Shown here: positions 9,733 through 17,300 of the stretch, piece after piece | Position numbering within the stretch: position 1 is the first letter of the stretch | How the letters are laid out: each line of letters starts with the position of its first letter | Assembly (NCBI GenBank): GCA_050031985.1 | Contig: JBNAIG010000047.1 | Span: forward strand, 19,957-83,956 | Direction: 5' to 3' | Origin: SZUA-368 sp028533045 | Lineage (GTDB): Bacteria > Spirochaetota > Spirochaetia > DSM-2461 | DNA length: 64,000 nt | Position numbers and translations under genes: made by a program | The notes under the pieces: model-generated | The model's database searches: none | The model's input: only the letters and a program-made list of their open reading frames with translations | What the model was told of the DNA's origin: nothing

Positions 9733-11498
9733 CAGTGAAAGGTGGACGATGGGACGGAAATGAGATAGCCCTAACCGACGATTTTAATAACAATACAACA
9801 AACCTTATAGAGAACTATGATTATATTATGGAAATACTCGGTGATTCCATGGTAGTCACCGGGCTGGAAGCCTCAGAGTTAGGAACACCGGCTATGAGTG
9901 TTCAAGTATCGGAAGGTATTGCAAAATATTCAGAAGGTTTTCTTTTGACTGATGCTCTTTCCAGCCTTGCTATTGCCGATGCCGATTCTACCAGTGACCG
10001 AATAGATATAATTGAAATACGACGAACAACAGAAGATATTACCCCGGAAACTCGACAGGTTAAAGACGCTACAACTGGGGATGTTACCAGTACGACAATA
10101 TACACAGAAGTAGAATATCAAACAGAAATAGCCGTTGTAACCGGAGTTGCGGGTTCTTCTGTAGCTCCTTCTGTAGATTCAGGATGGTTAAAGATTGCCG
10201 AAGTATTTGTGGGTGCTTCTGTAACCGCTATCTATGATGAAAATATATATAACGTAGATGCGGATAGATCAGGCGTAAATAACACCTCATGGACGAACGA
10301 TCAGGCTACAGTATATCGAAACGGAACAGTCCTTGATATGAGAACGGCGATCCAGGAAAATTCCGACAATATAGCCACGAACGCTAACAATATAACTGCG
10401 AACACTGATAATATATCCACAAATGCCAGTGATATATCGACAAACAGCAATGATATATCTACCAACACATCAAACATATCAACAAACACCGACAATATAT
10501 CTAGCAATTCATCAGCCATATCGGACAATACATCAAATATATCAAGTAACTCAGATGCCATATCGACTTTGAACAGCGAAGCGGTCAAGGCAAACGAAGA
10601 AAATACATTTACAGAAAAGCAAACATTTGAAGAATCTTTGATTGCTGAAAAACCGGTAATTGGTTTTCCAAGTGGCGTTAGTCTTGTAGGGTCATCTTTG
10701 AGTGTTGCTACGTCAGATGTATCGATCACAGCGATGTCATCTACTAGAATAGCTATGGTTGATGACAATAACTTCCTTAGAGCATATGATTGGAATGGCT
10801 CCACCTGGTCACTCGTTGGGTCTAGCTTGTCTATGTCGATCGATCTAATGCAAATATCAGCATTGTCATCTACGAGAATAGCGATCGTTGGAGCTTCAAC
10901 GCTGGCGACTTATGATTTTAACGGATCAACATGGAGTCAAACAGGAAACGCACTCACAATATCAAATTTAGATTTTCCGTATATTGCGGCGTTAACTTCT
11001 ACGAGAGTGGCGATAACAGACAATGGATCAACAGGTATTGACGCACTTAGAGCTTATTCTTTTGATGGTAGCGATTGGTCGCTAACAGGAACAAGCCTGT
11101 CTACTGGTTTTTCTGCATCCGGCCTATGTGCATTGTCAACAAATAAAATAGTGCTGTTTGATACATCAAACGAGCGCATAAGAACCTATTATTTTGATGG
11201 TTCTACGTGGGATCTATTGGGAAATTATACTACCACCGATTCTTTTTCTGCTGTTTTCGCTGGTGCGATAAGTCCAAACTCTATATTGGAGTATTATCCT
11301 ATAAACTCACAACTTCGCATATACCAGTCCTATGGATCTGTGTTTGAACTTGGAGCGGTGTTGTCTGAATCCGTGGTAGCCTCTTCGATAGCGGCTCTAA
11401 CGGGGACAACCTTTGCCGTTGCAAGCAGTTCTGAAGATACCTTATCAACATATAAGCTTGACTTTACCGCTGGACCTCCTGCGCCTGTTTTCTCTTAA
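9729..11498 (+). CDS. Tail fibre with coiled stalk and propeller-like repeats
   Basis: The protein has 589 residues. Residues 1-200 form an attachment region typical of phage fibre bases (ALTDDFNNNTTNLIENYDY, QVSEGIAKYSEGFLL). Residues about 205-285 are a heptad array of the type xNISTNT/DNISSNS, which would make a trimeric coiled stalk. Residues about 315-589 repeat the motif YDWNGSTW, YDFNGSTW, YSFDGSDW and YYFDGSTW about every 47 residues, each preceded by an ALSSTRIAIV-type strand. That matches the blades of the preceding protein. It is probably the receptor-binding fibre. It is the last rightward tail gene and faces a leftward gene 4 bases away. Confidence 0.7.
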   Translation: MTVKGGRWDGNEIALTDDFNNNTTNLIENYDYIMEILGDSMVVTGLEASELGTPAMSVQVSEGIAKYSEGFLLTDALSSLAIADADSTSDRIDIIEIRRTTEDITPETRQVKDATTGDVTSTTIYTEVEYQTEIAVVTGVAGSSVAPSVDSGWLKIAEVFVGASVTAIYDENIYNVDADRSGVNNTSWTNDQATVYRNGTVLDMRTAIQENSDNIATNANNITANTDNISTNASDISTNSNDISTNTSNISTNTDNISSNSSAISDNTSNISSNSDAISTLNSEAVKANEENTFTEKQTFEESLIAEKPVIGFPSGVSLVGSSLSVATSDVSITAMSSTRIAMVDDNNFLRAYDWNGSTWSLVGSSLSMSIDLMQISALSSTRIAIVGASTLATYDFNGSTWSQTGNALTISNLDFPYIAALTSTRVAITDNGSTGIDALRAYSFDGSDWSLTGTSLSTGFSASGLCALSTNKIVLFDTSNERIRTYYFDGSTWDLLGNYTTTDSFSAVFAGAISPNSILEYYPINSQLRIYQSYGSVFELGAVLSESVVASSIAALTGTTFAVASSSEDTLSTYKLDFTAGPPAPVFS

Positions 11499-11502
11499 TG
11501 AA

Positions 11503-11967
11503 TTAAAACACATGACTAAAAGAATATGAATACCCTATTGAGCCGTAGTATATATCTCCATTCTGCGGCTCATACATATCTCCATTAACTAACACCATTG
11601 CGTGGTCCGTACATCCGCCATCTACAACCGATTTATATACATCGTTCGTATCAACACATATTAAATCGGGTTCAACGCCAAATGAGAAATAGGCCAGATT
11701 CATAAAAAGGACAGCACAAGCTTTGCAGTCACCTTTCCCGCTTTCAATGGTTTCTTGTGGATTTTGCACATACCCACTTACTGTACAGTATGAAATATTG
11801 TCCCCTATCCACTCTCCGATTTCTTCTAAGGAAGAAAATTCTAAACCTGGGTTATAAAGGGCCTTCCCTGAATAAATATCACTATTGTAATCATCTTGCA
11901 TGGTATCATGATCATACATTTCACAACCAACAAAAATAACCAAAACCAACAAAACTAATCTCTTCAT
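11503..11967 (-). CDS. Transglutaminase-like lipoprotein
   Basis: The protein has 154 residues. The N-terminus is a lipoprotein signal peptide ending in IFVGC, with Cys15 as the acylation site. The rest carries a transglutaminase-like core: GKGDC with Cys81 as the candidate nucleophile and DHAMVLVNG with His122. Where the family has Asp or Asn as third residue, Glu133 in MYEPQNG is nearby. Fold members include cysteine proteases and transglutaminases. It would be a surface or periplasmic lipoprotein. It is on the opposite strand to the fibre gene, so it may be expressed in the infected or lysogenic cell, for example to block superinfection. That role is a guess. Confidence 0.6.
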   Translation of the reverse strand: MKRLVLLVLVIFVGCEMYDHDTMQDDYNSDIYSGKALYNPGLEFSSLEEIGEWIGDNISYCTVSGYVQNPQETIESGKGDCKACAVLFMNLAYFSFGVEPDLICVDTNDVYKSVVDGGCTDHAMVLVNGDMYEPQNGDIYYGSIGYSYSFSHVF

Positions 11968-12003
11968 ACTTTACCCCCTTCAAGCCCCCGTAGGGGCCGT
12001 TAC

Positions 12004-12102
12004 TTAATTCCAGCGAGACTCTTTACGCCCACGATTAACGCTTTTCTTTGCTTCTTTTTTCTGTCCGACAACCTTTCTTTCATAACCTTTTGTACCTTTC
12101 AT
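12004..12102 (-). CDS. Small basic protein, 32 residues
   Basis: This short open frame starts at an ATG preceded by AAAAGGAG. It encodes a very basic peptide, rich in Lys and Arg and ending in RGRKESRWN. A GC-rich hairpin (GCCCC/GGGGC) separates it from the lipoprotein gene downstream. The strong ribosome site and uninterrupted frame support it as a gene. The function is unknown; high charge suggests nucleic-acid binding. Confidence 0.5.
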   Translation of the reverse strand: MKGTKGYERKVVGQKKEAKKSVNRGRKESRWN

Positions 12103-12207
12103 AGGGTAACTCCTTTTGTTTATCTACAGGAATTATACAAGCGTTTAACTGAGGTGTCAAGAAAAAAAATGAAAATAATCATTGGCTCTGAAAACTCGAC
12201 TTTACCC

Positions 12208-12915
12208 TTATTTATTCTCTGGGATTGCCATAGGTATACTTGTCTTTGGAATCAACTCAGAGTATGTTAAAACCCTCTTCTTCGCCAACTGGTAAATATC
12301 TTTGTAAAACATTTCTTTCTCCATCCCCTCCCTAATAGCCTCTCTAACTATTGTGTCCGCTCCTTGGATAAAAGAAAGCTGTCTATTATCCATAACGTCC
12401 CGAAGGTTGGGGAATTTCTGCATAACAAAGAACAATGCCGCATTTTCCATTTTAGAAAAACTCATATAGTATGTGTCTGCGTTTTTGCTTCCTTGAGATT
12501 TTGCATATTCTATAAATGTCTTCATTACCCCAGTTGCGTCTTTCCTTGTTAGCTTCCCTCTTTCTCTATTTTCTAACCATGCTTGATTTTGTTTGTTTAG
12601 AGAGACTTCCATTAGGGCCATTCTCATGGTGGAAAATTCCCTAATTAGTTTTTCTCTTAGATCATCGGTTTCCTTTCTACTTCTTGTGTACGTAAGAAGC
12701 ATTAAGGATTGTTGTTCTGTTAAGAGGAAAATCTTCATAGGTCTACCGGTTTTTGGTTTTACGGTTTCAAACCGCAAAACTCCAAATCTTTCTAATTGCT
12801 CTTTGTGATTAGAAATAAGCTCGTATGTAAATCTATGTGCCTGTCCAAACTCTTGAGCAAGTACCCTACTGTCCACAAGTAAATCTTGTCCTTTCATCTT
12901 TACTATATTACTCAT
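12208..12915 (-). CDS. rha: Rha-family phage regulatory protein
   Basis: The protein has 235 residues if started at the ATG at 12915. Residues about 5-95 form the Rha/pRha DNA-binding domain: the segment LLVDSRVLAQEFGQAHRFTY, then GRPMKIFLLTEQQSLMLL, then FSTMRMAL. Rha-type proteins are regulators of temperate phages, often related to antirepressors. A GTG/ATG further upstream is possible, but the ATG at 12915 coincides with the predicted transcription start of a good promoter, so the message may be leaderless. The C-terminal half (residues 120-235) is a helical domain that I cannot name. Confidence 0.75.
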   Translation of the reverse strand: MSNIVKMKGQDLLVDSRVLAQEFGQAHRFTYELISNHKEQLERFGVLRFETVKPKTGRPMKIFLLTEQQSLMLLTYTRSRKETDDLREKLIREFSTMRMALMEVSLNKQNQAWLENRERGKLTRKDATGVMKTFIEYAKSQGSKNADTYYMSFSKMENAALFFVMQKFPNLRDVMDNRQLSFIQGADTIVREAIREGMEKEMFYKDIYQLAKKRVLTYSELIPKTSIPMAIPENK

Positions 12916-12921
12916 ATAAGC

Positions 12922-12950
12922 AGTATAAACGGTAAGGCACATATAGTCAA
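12922..12950 (-). promoter_or_regulatory. Sigma70-like promoter of rha, leaderless geometry
   Basis: On the minus strand, TTGACT (12945-12950) and TATACT (12922-12927) are separated by exactly 17 bases. Counting the last base of the -10 box as -7 puts +1 at 12915, the A of the ATG. No Shine-Dalgarno site fits. The arrangement resembles lambda cI transcribed from PRM. Confidence 0.7.
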
Positions 12951-12989
12951 TTGGATATATATTGTTTTATGCACTCACAAAAGTACATT

Positions 12990-14489
12990 TCAAGAAAACT
13001 CTATTATCTTCTTAACCGTCTCAAGTGCTTTCTCCATTTCTTCATAGGTCATTTCTTTTAACTGGCATTTCCGTCCTATAGCAAGGTAGACTTTCATCCA
13101 GAGTATTTTCCTACGCCGCATAGATTCCGTGTGGACCGCTTTGTTTATACCGCCGATGTTTTTCATAGACTGTTTTCCTACGTAGGAATTTATCAAGGTA
13201 TTTAGTTCTTCCCGGATTATTTTTTCTTTGGCTGATGGGGGAAGATGTGCTTCTCCGCTCAATATTGTTACGTCTGGTTTGGGTTGATTGTTTCCTTTCT
13301 TTTTCTTTTTTTCTGGTTTATCTTCTTGCTCTTCTAATACCTTTTCTTGTTCCCATATCCAGTTTTTAAAGAACTTTTGAAAATCGGGGTCTGCCGGAGC
13401 GGTAATATAAGCGAAATCTTTCCAATCTTTCGCTCTGGTTGCACGATTTACACACTGGATTAACCATGGCTCTGACCGTATATTCGTTAATATAATCATA
13501 TGGCTAGTATGCGGAGCGTCTAATCCTTCATATGCTTGTCCGCATGAGCTTAACACATCAAATTCCCCATGGCGAAATCGTTTAATTATATCCGAAGAAT
13601 TTACCATTTCAGAATCCACCGAAATACATTTACACCATTTTTTGGAAATGTAGTCTGCAAAATTCCTGGATACTTCTATGCTCATTCCGACAAGTATCAT
13701 TTGTGCTTTAGGGTGAGTTTTTTTGTATTCCAGAAATTCTCCCATATCAGCATCGATAACTTGATATGAATAATCACTATTTATAGCATATTTTAGGTGT
13801 TCCCTTGTAATCGTCTCATAATCTACCCGCTGTCCTTTTTTCAGATATGAACCGGACCCATCTATCAGATTAAATTTAACAGGTAAAATAGCGTGTTCCT
13901 CTAAAGCGTCTGTTCTAGTATAGGTAACCCACCTGACATTCTTTGATTCTGTTTTATCTAGTTTGTTATCTTTGTACGGGAAGAATGATATTGGTCCACC
14001 GTCACCACGGAAAGCCGTACCCGTCATAAATACAGTTAAGCCAGCCAACCGTACTAACTCCTTTAACGGTTCTTCCCAACTACCATCATCGGAACAATGA
14101 TGATGCTCGTCCACAACAAGAATATATCTGTATTTTTTGAAGTCAGCTATAATGTTTTCCGAATTACTGGCAATCGCTTGAAATGTAATCCCGAATCCAT
14201 CTAATCCACGGGATGGGTTGGGGCCGTTGTCTGCTACCCTAATTGTTTTTCCGGCGTTAAAGAATGGGTCAAGCATGTCTTCTTCGATCTGTCCCACCAG
14301 GCTCTTCCGGGGAGCTACGTGGCATATTTTATCAAATCCATTCCCCAGTAGGTGTTTTGCAAAAAGTACGGAATCTCCGCTTTTGCCTGACCCAGGGTGA
14401 CAATCAAGGTAAACCATATTGATAGGTTCGCCGGAGATAATTTCATGGCATATCTTCACTACGGATTCTTGGTGTTTTCTAAGTGCCAC
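12990..14489 (-). CDS. SF2 DEAD/DEAH-type helicase
   Basis: The protein has 499 residues and starts at a GTG about 10 bases after GGGAG. It carries the superfamily 2 motifs in order: a Walker A at residues 31-37 (HPGSGKS), a DEHH Walker B near residue 127, motif III MTGTAFR near 155, and motif VI QCVNRATR near 347. A Lys-rich linker (PEKKKKKGNNQ) follows, then a helical C-terminal domain. It is probably an ATP-dependent DNA helicase or translocase working in replication, repair or defence interplay. I see no nuclease domain. Its start overlaps the end of the small membrane-protein gene upstream by 11 bases. Confidence 0.8.
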   Translation of the reverse strand: MALRKHQESVVKICHEIISGEPINMVYLDCHPGSGKSGDSVLFAKHLLGNGFDKICHVAPRKSLVGQIEEDMLDPFFNAGKTIRVADNGPNPSRGLDGFGITFQAIASNSENIIADFKKYRYILVVDEHHHCSDDGSWEEPLKELVRLAGLTVFMTGTAFRGDGGPISFFPYKDNKLDKTESKNVRWVTYTRTDALEEHAILPVKFNLIDGSGSYLKKGQRVDYETITREHLKYAINSDYSYQVIDADMGEFLEYKKTHPKAQMILVGMSIEVSRNFADYISKKWCKCISVDSEMVNSSDIIKRFRHGEFDVLSSCGQAYEGLDAPHTSHMIILTNIRSEPWLIQCVNRATRAKDWKDFAYITAPADPDFQKFFKNWIWEQEKVLEEQEDKPEKKKKKGNNQPKPDVTILSGEAHLPPSAKEKIIREELNTLINSYVGKQSMKNIGGINKAVHTESMRRRKILWMKVYLAIGRKCQLKEMTYEEMEKALETVKKIIEFS

Positions 14490-14619
14490 TAACTAACACT
14501 CCCAATGAAAAACCAAGAATGACACCTGTAATAAACAAAAACCTCATTCCATTTAATCCGTATTTTGTTATTTTAAGGTTCTTGTCGTGCCACGGTTCCT
14601 GTAAGTATTTATTTTTCAT
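14479..14619 (-). CDS. Small single-pass membrane protein, 46 residues
   Basis: The frame starts at an ATG 6 bases after GGAGG and shares an ATGA overlap with the gene before it. Residues 1-25 are polar and charged. Residues about 26-44 form one membrane segment (RFLFITGVILGFSLGVLV). It runs 11 bases into the helicase gene. The tight coupling on both sides supports it as a real gene. The function is unknown. Confidence 0.6.
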   Translation of the reverse strand: MKNKYLQEPWHDKNLKITKYGLNGMRFLFITGVILGFSLGVLVSGT

Positions 14620-14978
14620 ACAACCTCCATTGCATCTACAATCATTTTAATTGTTGGAACCAGTACTTCGATGATTTCATGCTGTAGATTTGCGGCAACA
14701 CGTACTGAAACAGTTCTAGCATATAAGTCTTTATCTCTAATTTGCATAATCTCCATAGGATTATGCCGTATTGCACAAATTATCGGGGTAGGGTTTATCA
14801 TTATTTCAGTAGTATGGTGCTCCAAAGATGATTCAACTGATATTATCTCAGGACGACGATTTTCAATAGGCTCGATAAGCATATTCAGTCTGCGGTTTTC
14901 TAACTCTAATGTGTTTATTCGCTCTTTGGCCTTTCTCTTTTGGTTTCTTCCGTATCGTTTACTCAATTCTGTCTCCAC
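14616..14978 (-). CDS. Hypothetical protein with N-terminal coiled coil
   Basis: The protein has 120 residues that I do not recognise. Residues 5-35 are basic and helical (RNQKRKAKERINTLELENR), like a short coiled coil. The remainder is mixed alpha/beta with several Ile-rich strands. It overlaps the P-loop kinase gene upstream by 20 bases and the membrane-protein gene downstream by 3. Position in a leftward operon suggests co-expression with the kinase and helicase. Confidence 0.55.
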   Translation of the reverse strand: METELSKRYGRNQKRKAKERINTLELENRRLNMLIEPIENRRPEIISVESSLEHHTTEIMINPTPIICAIRHNPMEIMQIRDKDLYARTVSVRVAANLQHEIIEVLVPTIKMIVDAMEVV

Positions 14979-15447
14979 CTTCTCTGCAAGATATTCCAGT
15001 AATTACACTTGCTAAATATTTACATTTTCGATATGCCATGATTTTCTCACAGCCTATTTCTTCAAACACACACTCATCAATCCAGTTATCCCAATTATCC
15101 ATAATCATTTTGCAGAATGATATACTAGAACCACGATGTATATAGAGCGTCCTAAACTCCTCTTTCCTATTGTAATTCGGATAAACCAAGTAGAAAAACA
15201 AACAATTATCTTTCAATGCGTCTCGGACCACCTTGTGAGAAGACACAAATATATACTCATATTTTCCTATATTTTCTTTAATGTGATTCATATAATTCTG
15301 AGGAAAGTCAGGGTTTCGTTTCTTTTCACCATCTTCTACGATCCAGCCAAAAGAGGAACTATCCGAATCTAGTGTAGTTTCGGGGTGCATCTTGTGGTAT
15401 GTGCTTTTTCCCATTCCGGGAAATGCTGATATGATTTTAGTTCTCAT
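14959..15447 (-). CDS. P-loop NTPase, kinase-like
   Basis: The protein has 162 residues and begins with a strand leading straight into a Walker A motif, AFPGMGKST, at residues 8-16. Then come DSDSS, a region with KYEYIFVSSHKVVRDAL, and a LIHRG-like segment. The small size and N-terminal P-loop fit the nucleoside or polynucleotide kinase superfamily common in phages. The substrate is unknown. It follows an AAGGAG site and lies 2 bases from the small gene upstream. Confidence 0.6.
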   Translation of the reverse strand: MRTKIISAFPGMGKSTYHKMHPETTLDSDSSSFGWIVEDGEKKRNPDFPQNYMNHIKENIGKYEYIFVSSHKVVRDALKDNCLFFYLVYPNYNRKEEFRTLYIHRGSSISFCKMIMDNWDNWIDECVFEEIGCEKIMAYRKCKYLASVITGISCREGGDRIE

Positions 15448-15449
15448 TG

Positions 15450-15635
15450 TTATTCTCCTTTAGGCACATCCCGCCCTATCTGTATTTCCAGAAACCAAAA
15501 GGCAAAGTTTAACAAGATATGAAAATGCCATGGAGTAGTAAATTTATCACCGTCATAAAAGTGTGAATGAATATAAGTGGTTATCCCAAAGCCAAAGCTT
15601 TTATCATGGTTCCTGTTGATGATCAAATCAATCAT
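15450..15635 (-). CDS. Hypothetical protein, 61 residues
   Basis: I start it at the ATG at 15635 because GGAGGG lies just upstream; an earlier ATG at 15656 lacks such a site. The sequence is rich in aromatic residues and His (HFYDGDKFTTPWHFHILL) and ends with a charged tail. There is no recognisable domain. The start overlaps the end of the preceding gene by 8 bases. Confidence 0.45.
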   Translation of the reverse strand: MIDLIINRNHDKSFGFGITTYIHSHFYDGDKFTTPWHFHILLNFAFWFLEIQIGRDVPKGE

Positions 15636-16077
15636 ACATACCCTCCAATCTCTCAATCTCTTCCGGTCTAAGTTTATCTATCTTGCCCTTTAACATATAA
15701 TCCCTCATAAACTCTTCATGGGATCGTTCCATAGGTAGTTTGTCCCCTATTTCTTTAATGGCCCCACCGAATCCATCTATCATATCGAATCGGAGATGAA
15801 AGACTGTAGTTTTCTTGAACCGTTTTTCATACTCATTAAGACAAGCGGAATAGTGGAAAATAAACTTATAGAAAGATATTCTATTGACCATAAACCTTCT
15901 TGTCTCTGCGTGCCAGATTGAATAGGCTTTGTTTTGACATTCCCATGTAATTCCAAGGTTATGACCTATATCACTCAGTATTTGCCATCCTTCCCGAATA
16001 TTCACTTGCTTTAAGGCGTAATCCGGTAGCATGGCGGCGTTAGTTTTCGGGTCTTCGTGTATTATGAAGAACTGCAT
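15628..16077 (-). CDS. Hypothetical phage protein, distantly pyrimidine-dimer-glycosylase-like
   Basis: The protein has 149 residues and is preceded by a strong AAAAAGGAG site. The pattern DPKTNAAMLPDYALKQVNIREG followed by SIWHAETRRF and LNEYEKRFKKT recalls phage proteins in which an N-terminal D..AA..L.D.H segment precedes SxW and EY..R..K. Those are sometimes annotated as pyrimidine dimer DNA glycosylase-like. The resemblance is weak and by eye only. It is the first gene after the radical-SAM/peptide cassette and is separated from it by a strong hairpin. Confidence 0.35.
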   Translation of the reverse strand: MQFFIIHEDPKTNAAMLPDYALKQVNIREGWQILSDIGHNLGITWECQNKAYSIWHAETRRFMVNRISFYKFIFHYSACLNEYEKRFKKTTVFHLRFDMIDGFGGAIKEIGDKLPMERSHEEFMRDYMLKGKIDKLRPEEIERLEGMYD

Positions 16078-16106
16078 TTCTTCTCCTTTTTTTGTATGTT
16101 CGTCAA

Positions 16107-16125
16107 GGCCGTGAATATCACGGCC
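16107..16125 (-). other. Strong hairpin after the peptide gene
   Basis: A perfect 7-bp stem, GGCCGTG with CACGGCC, encloses a 5-base loop. It lies 10 bases after the stop of the 26-residue peptide gene and has no T-run after it, so it is not a simple terminator. Such hairpins downstream of precursor-peptide genes can stabilise the upstream mRNA and raise peptide output relative to the next gene. Confidence 0.6.
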
Positions 16126-16134
16126 AGACGGATA

Positions 16135-16215
16135 TCAACCGCAACCAGAACTACCGCAACCAGACATATTTGCATTATCAATCACAAGAACTTCTTCATT
16201 TTCAAACGTCCACAT
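16135..16215 (-). CDS. Short Cys/Gly peptide, candidate RiPP precursor
   Basis: The 26-residue peptide starts at an ATG two bases after the stop of a radical SAM gene. Its perfect AAGGAGGTG ribosome site is formed by the last codons of that gene. Residues 1-16 are acidic and hydrophobic like a leader; the C-terminus is SGCGSSGCG, with Cys20 and Cys25. A duplicated GCG motif at the C-terminus next to a radical SAM enzyme is the classic layout of a sactipeptide- or ranthipeptide-like product, where Cys sulphur is linked to a carbon. The cleavage site and the modification are not known. The gene itself looks certain; the RiPP role is inference. Confidence 0.65.
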   Translation of the reverse strand: MWTFENEEVLVIDNANMSGCGSSGCG

Positions 16216-16217
16216 GG

Positions 16218-16964
16218 TTACACCTCCTTATATTCTAATTTATTTTTTCCAGCCCAATCAAATGTTAAATCTCCATTTGGCTGAATAATCAACTCATAAA
16301 TCCCATCCATTTGTTCGCACGTTTCCTGTACCTGATATTTAAAAGTCGTATGAACACCATGGATTAAGTGTCTACGGTGTAAACAGGCTCCACAAGAGTG
16401 GTAATCTATCAGTGTATCGTCATGATCAACAGGTAGGATATCTAAGTCAGAATAATACTTCCGAAAAGCCACCCTAGACCCTAGTAATTTTGCGATCATT
16501 ATATATCGTTCTATGAAACTGTAGTCCGTAAAATCCGATGGTAGAAAGCAGTTCAATGTTACTTTGCCAGATTTACAGATTTCTTTTAATTCCTCATAGT
16601 CGGGTACTGATTCCGTATTAAAGACATCATAATTTTCTTTGTCATAATAGTGGTGGCGGCTTATGTTTATATAATCTACCAAATCAATGTATTCTTTCTT
16701 AACGTGATGCCCGTTAGTGTTTAACACAACTTTATCAAACCTATTCCTGGCTGTTTTAAGATAATTGAATAGGTCGGGTGATAAAGTAGGTTCGCCACCC
16801 GTTATGCTAATTTGCTTAAATACGGGAGGTAATGTATTACAAATAAATGAAAATCTTTCTAATGTTAACCCATGCCCCGATTCCCAGTAACAGAAAGAAC
16901 ACTTCGCATTACATCCTACAGGCATAATAAGAGACAAGTTGGGATTGTTAACTGTTAACTTCAT
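16218..16964 (-). CDS. Radical SAM protein, candidate peptide maturase
   Basis: The protein has 248 residues. It carries the radical SAM cluster motif CNAKCSFC (Cys18, Cys22, Cys25), GGEP at residues 56-59 for SAM binding, and a strand NTNGHH near 80, all MoaA-like. Cys191, Cys194 and Cys216 near the C-terminus could bind an auxiliary cluster, as in twitch-type maturases. I start it at the ATG at 16964 because AGGTGG lies 5 bases upstream; that ATG overlaps the stop of the small upstream gene. The gene ends two bases before the short peptide gene. Alternatives are a nucleotide- or tRNA-modifying enzyme. Confidence 0.8.
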   Translation of the reverse strand: MKLTVNNPNLSLIMPVGCNAKCSFCYWESGHGLTLERFSFICNTLPPVFKQISITGGEPTLSPDLFNYLKTARNRFDKVVLNTNGHHVKKEYIDLVDYINISRHHYYDKENYDVFNTESVPDYEELKEICKSGKVTLNCFLPSDFTDYSFIERYIMIAKLLGSRVAFRKYYSDLDILPVDHDDTLIDYHSCGACLHRRHLIHGVHTTFKYQVQETCEQMDGIYELIIQPNGDLTFDWAGKNKLEYKEV

Positions 16965-17128
16965 CTCCACCACCTACAAATCCCATCTGGTATCTTTTCC
17001 CCATTCTCCCAGTACCACTTCCCATCTCTCCACTCTACCCGCTCATTTCTCATAAATTCATGTCTCATTTCATACCAGCCGTTTTGAGCAGGAACCATAA
17101 CTTTACCGTCATGAAAGTTCCAATTCAT
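16961..17128 (-). CDS. Trp-rich small protein, first gene of the radical SAM operon
   Basis: The 55-residue protein starts at an ATG 7 bases after AAGGAG and ends in an ATGA overlap with the radical SAM gene. It contains seven Trp residues, with WRDGKWYWENGEKIPDGI in the middle and CRWWR at the end. The DGKWYWENG pattern could be a small beta-hairpin domain. It is too short for a standard RiPP recognition element. The obligate overlap suggests a partner in the same pathway or simple operon packing. It is the first gene behind the leftward promoter at 17214-17242. Confidence 0.6.
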   Translation of the reverse strand: MNWNFHDGKVMVPAQNGWYEMRHEFMRNERVEWRDGKWYWENGEKIPDGICRWWR

Positions 17129-17181
17129 AGATTTTCTCCTTTTTAAAAATGGAACCGGGTATTAACCGGCCCATCATCAAC

Positions 17182-17198
17182 ATTTACCATGGGTAAAT
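17182..17198. promoter_or_regulatory. Perfect palindrome, candidate operator
   Basis: ATTTACC and GGTAAAT flank a 3-base centre, giving a perfect 7-bp inverted repeat. It lies just downstream of the leftward -10 box and before the first leftward gene, where a repressor would block that operon. No second copy is seen nearby. Confidence 0.5.
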
Positions 17199-17213
17199 AT
17201 GTTTCTCAATAAA

Positions 17214-17242
17214 ACATTAAACGTAAACTAAAATAAAGTCAA
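17214..17242 (-). promoter_or_regulatory. Leftward sigma70-like promoter
   Basis: On the minus strand TTGACT (17237-17242) and TAATGT (17214-17219) are 17 bases apart. It would drive the leftward operon starting with the Trp-rich protein and the radical SAM gene. It lies back to back with a rightward promoter, with 8 bases between the two -35 boxes. Confidence 0.65.
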
Positions 17243-17250
17243 CAAAAAAC

Positions 17251-17279
17251 TTGACATTGGTTCAAATCCATACTATTGT
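17251..17279 (+). promoter_or_regulatory. Rightward sigma70-like promoter
   Basis: TTGACA (17251-17256) and TATTGT (17274-17279) are separated by 17 bases. The first rightward gene follows with an AGAGGAGG ribosome site. This is probably the main early promoter for the recombination block. Confidence 0.7.
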
Positions 17280-17300
17280 TTATCCGAAAGAGGAGGTTCT

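Noticed and set aside
10301..10804. A 167-residue frame on the minus strand inside the tail fibre gene
   Set aside because: It mirrors the Asn/Ser/Ile repeat of the fibre stalk; the low-complexity coding strand avoids stops on the other strand. It has no ribosome site of its own.
11498..11503. A bidirectional terminator between the fibre gene and the lipoprotein gene
   Set aside because: The 4-base gap and nearby TTAAT/ATTAA give no stable GC stem.
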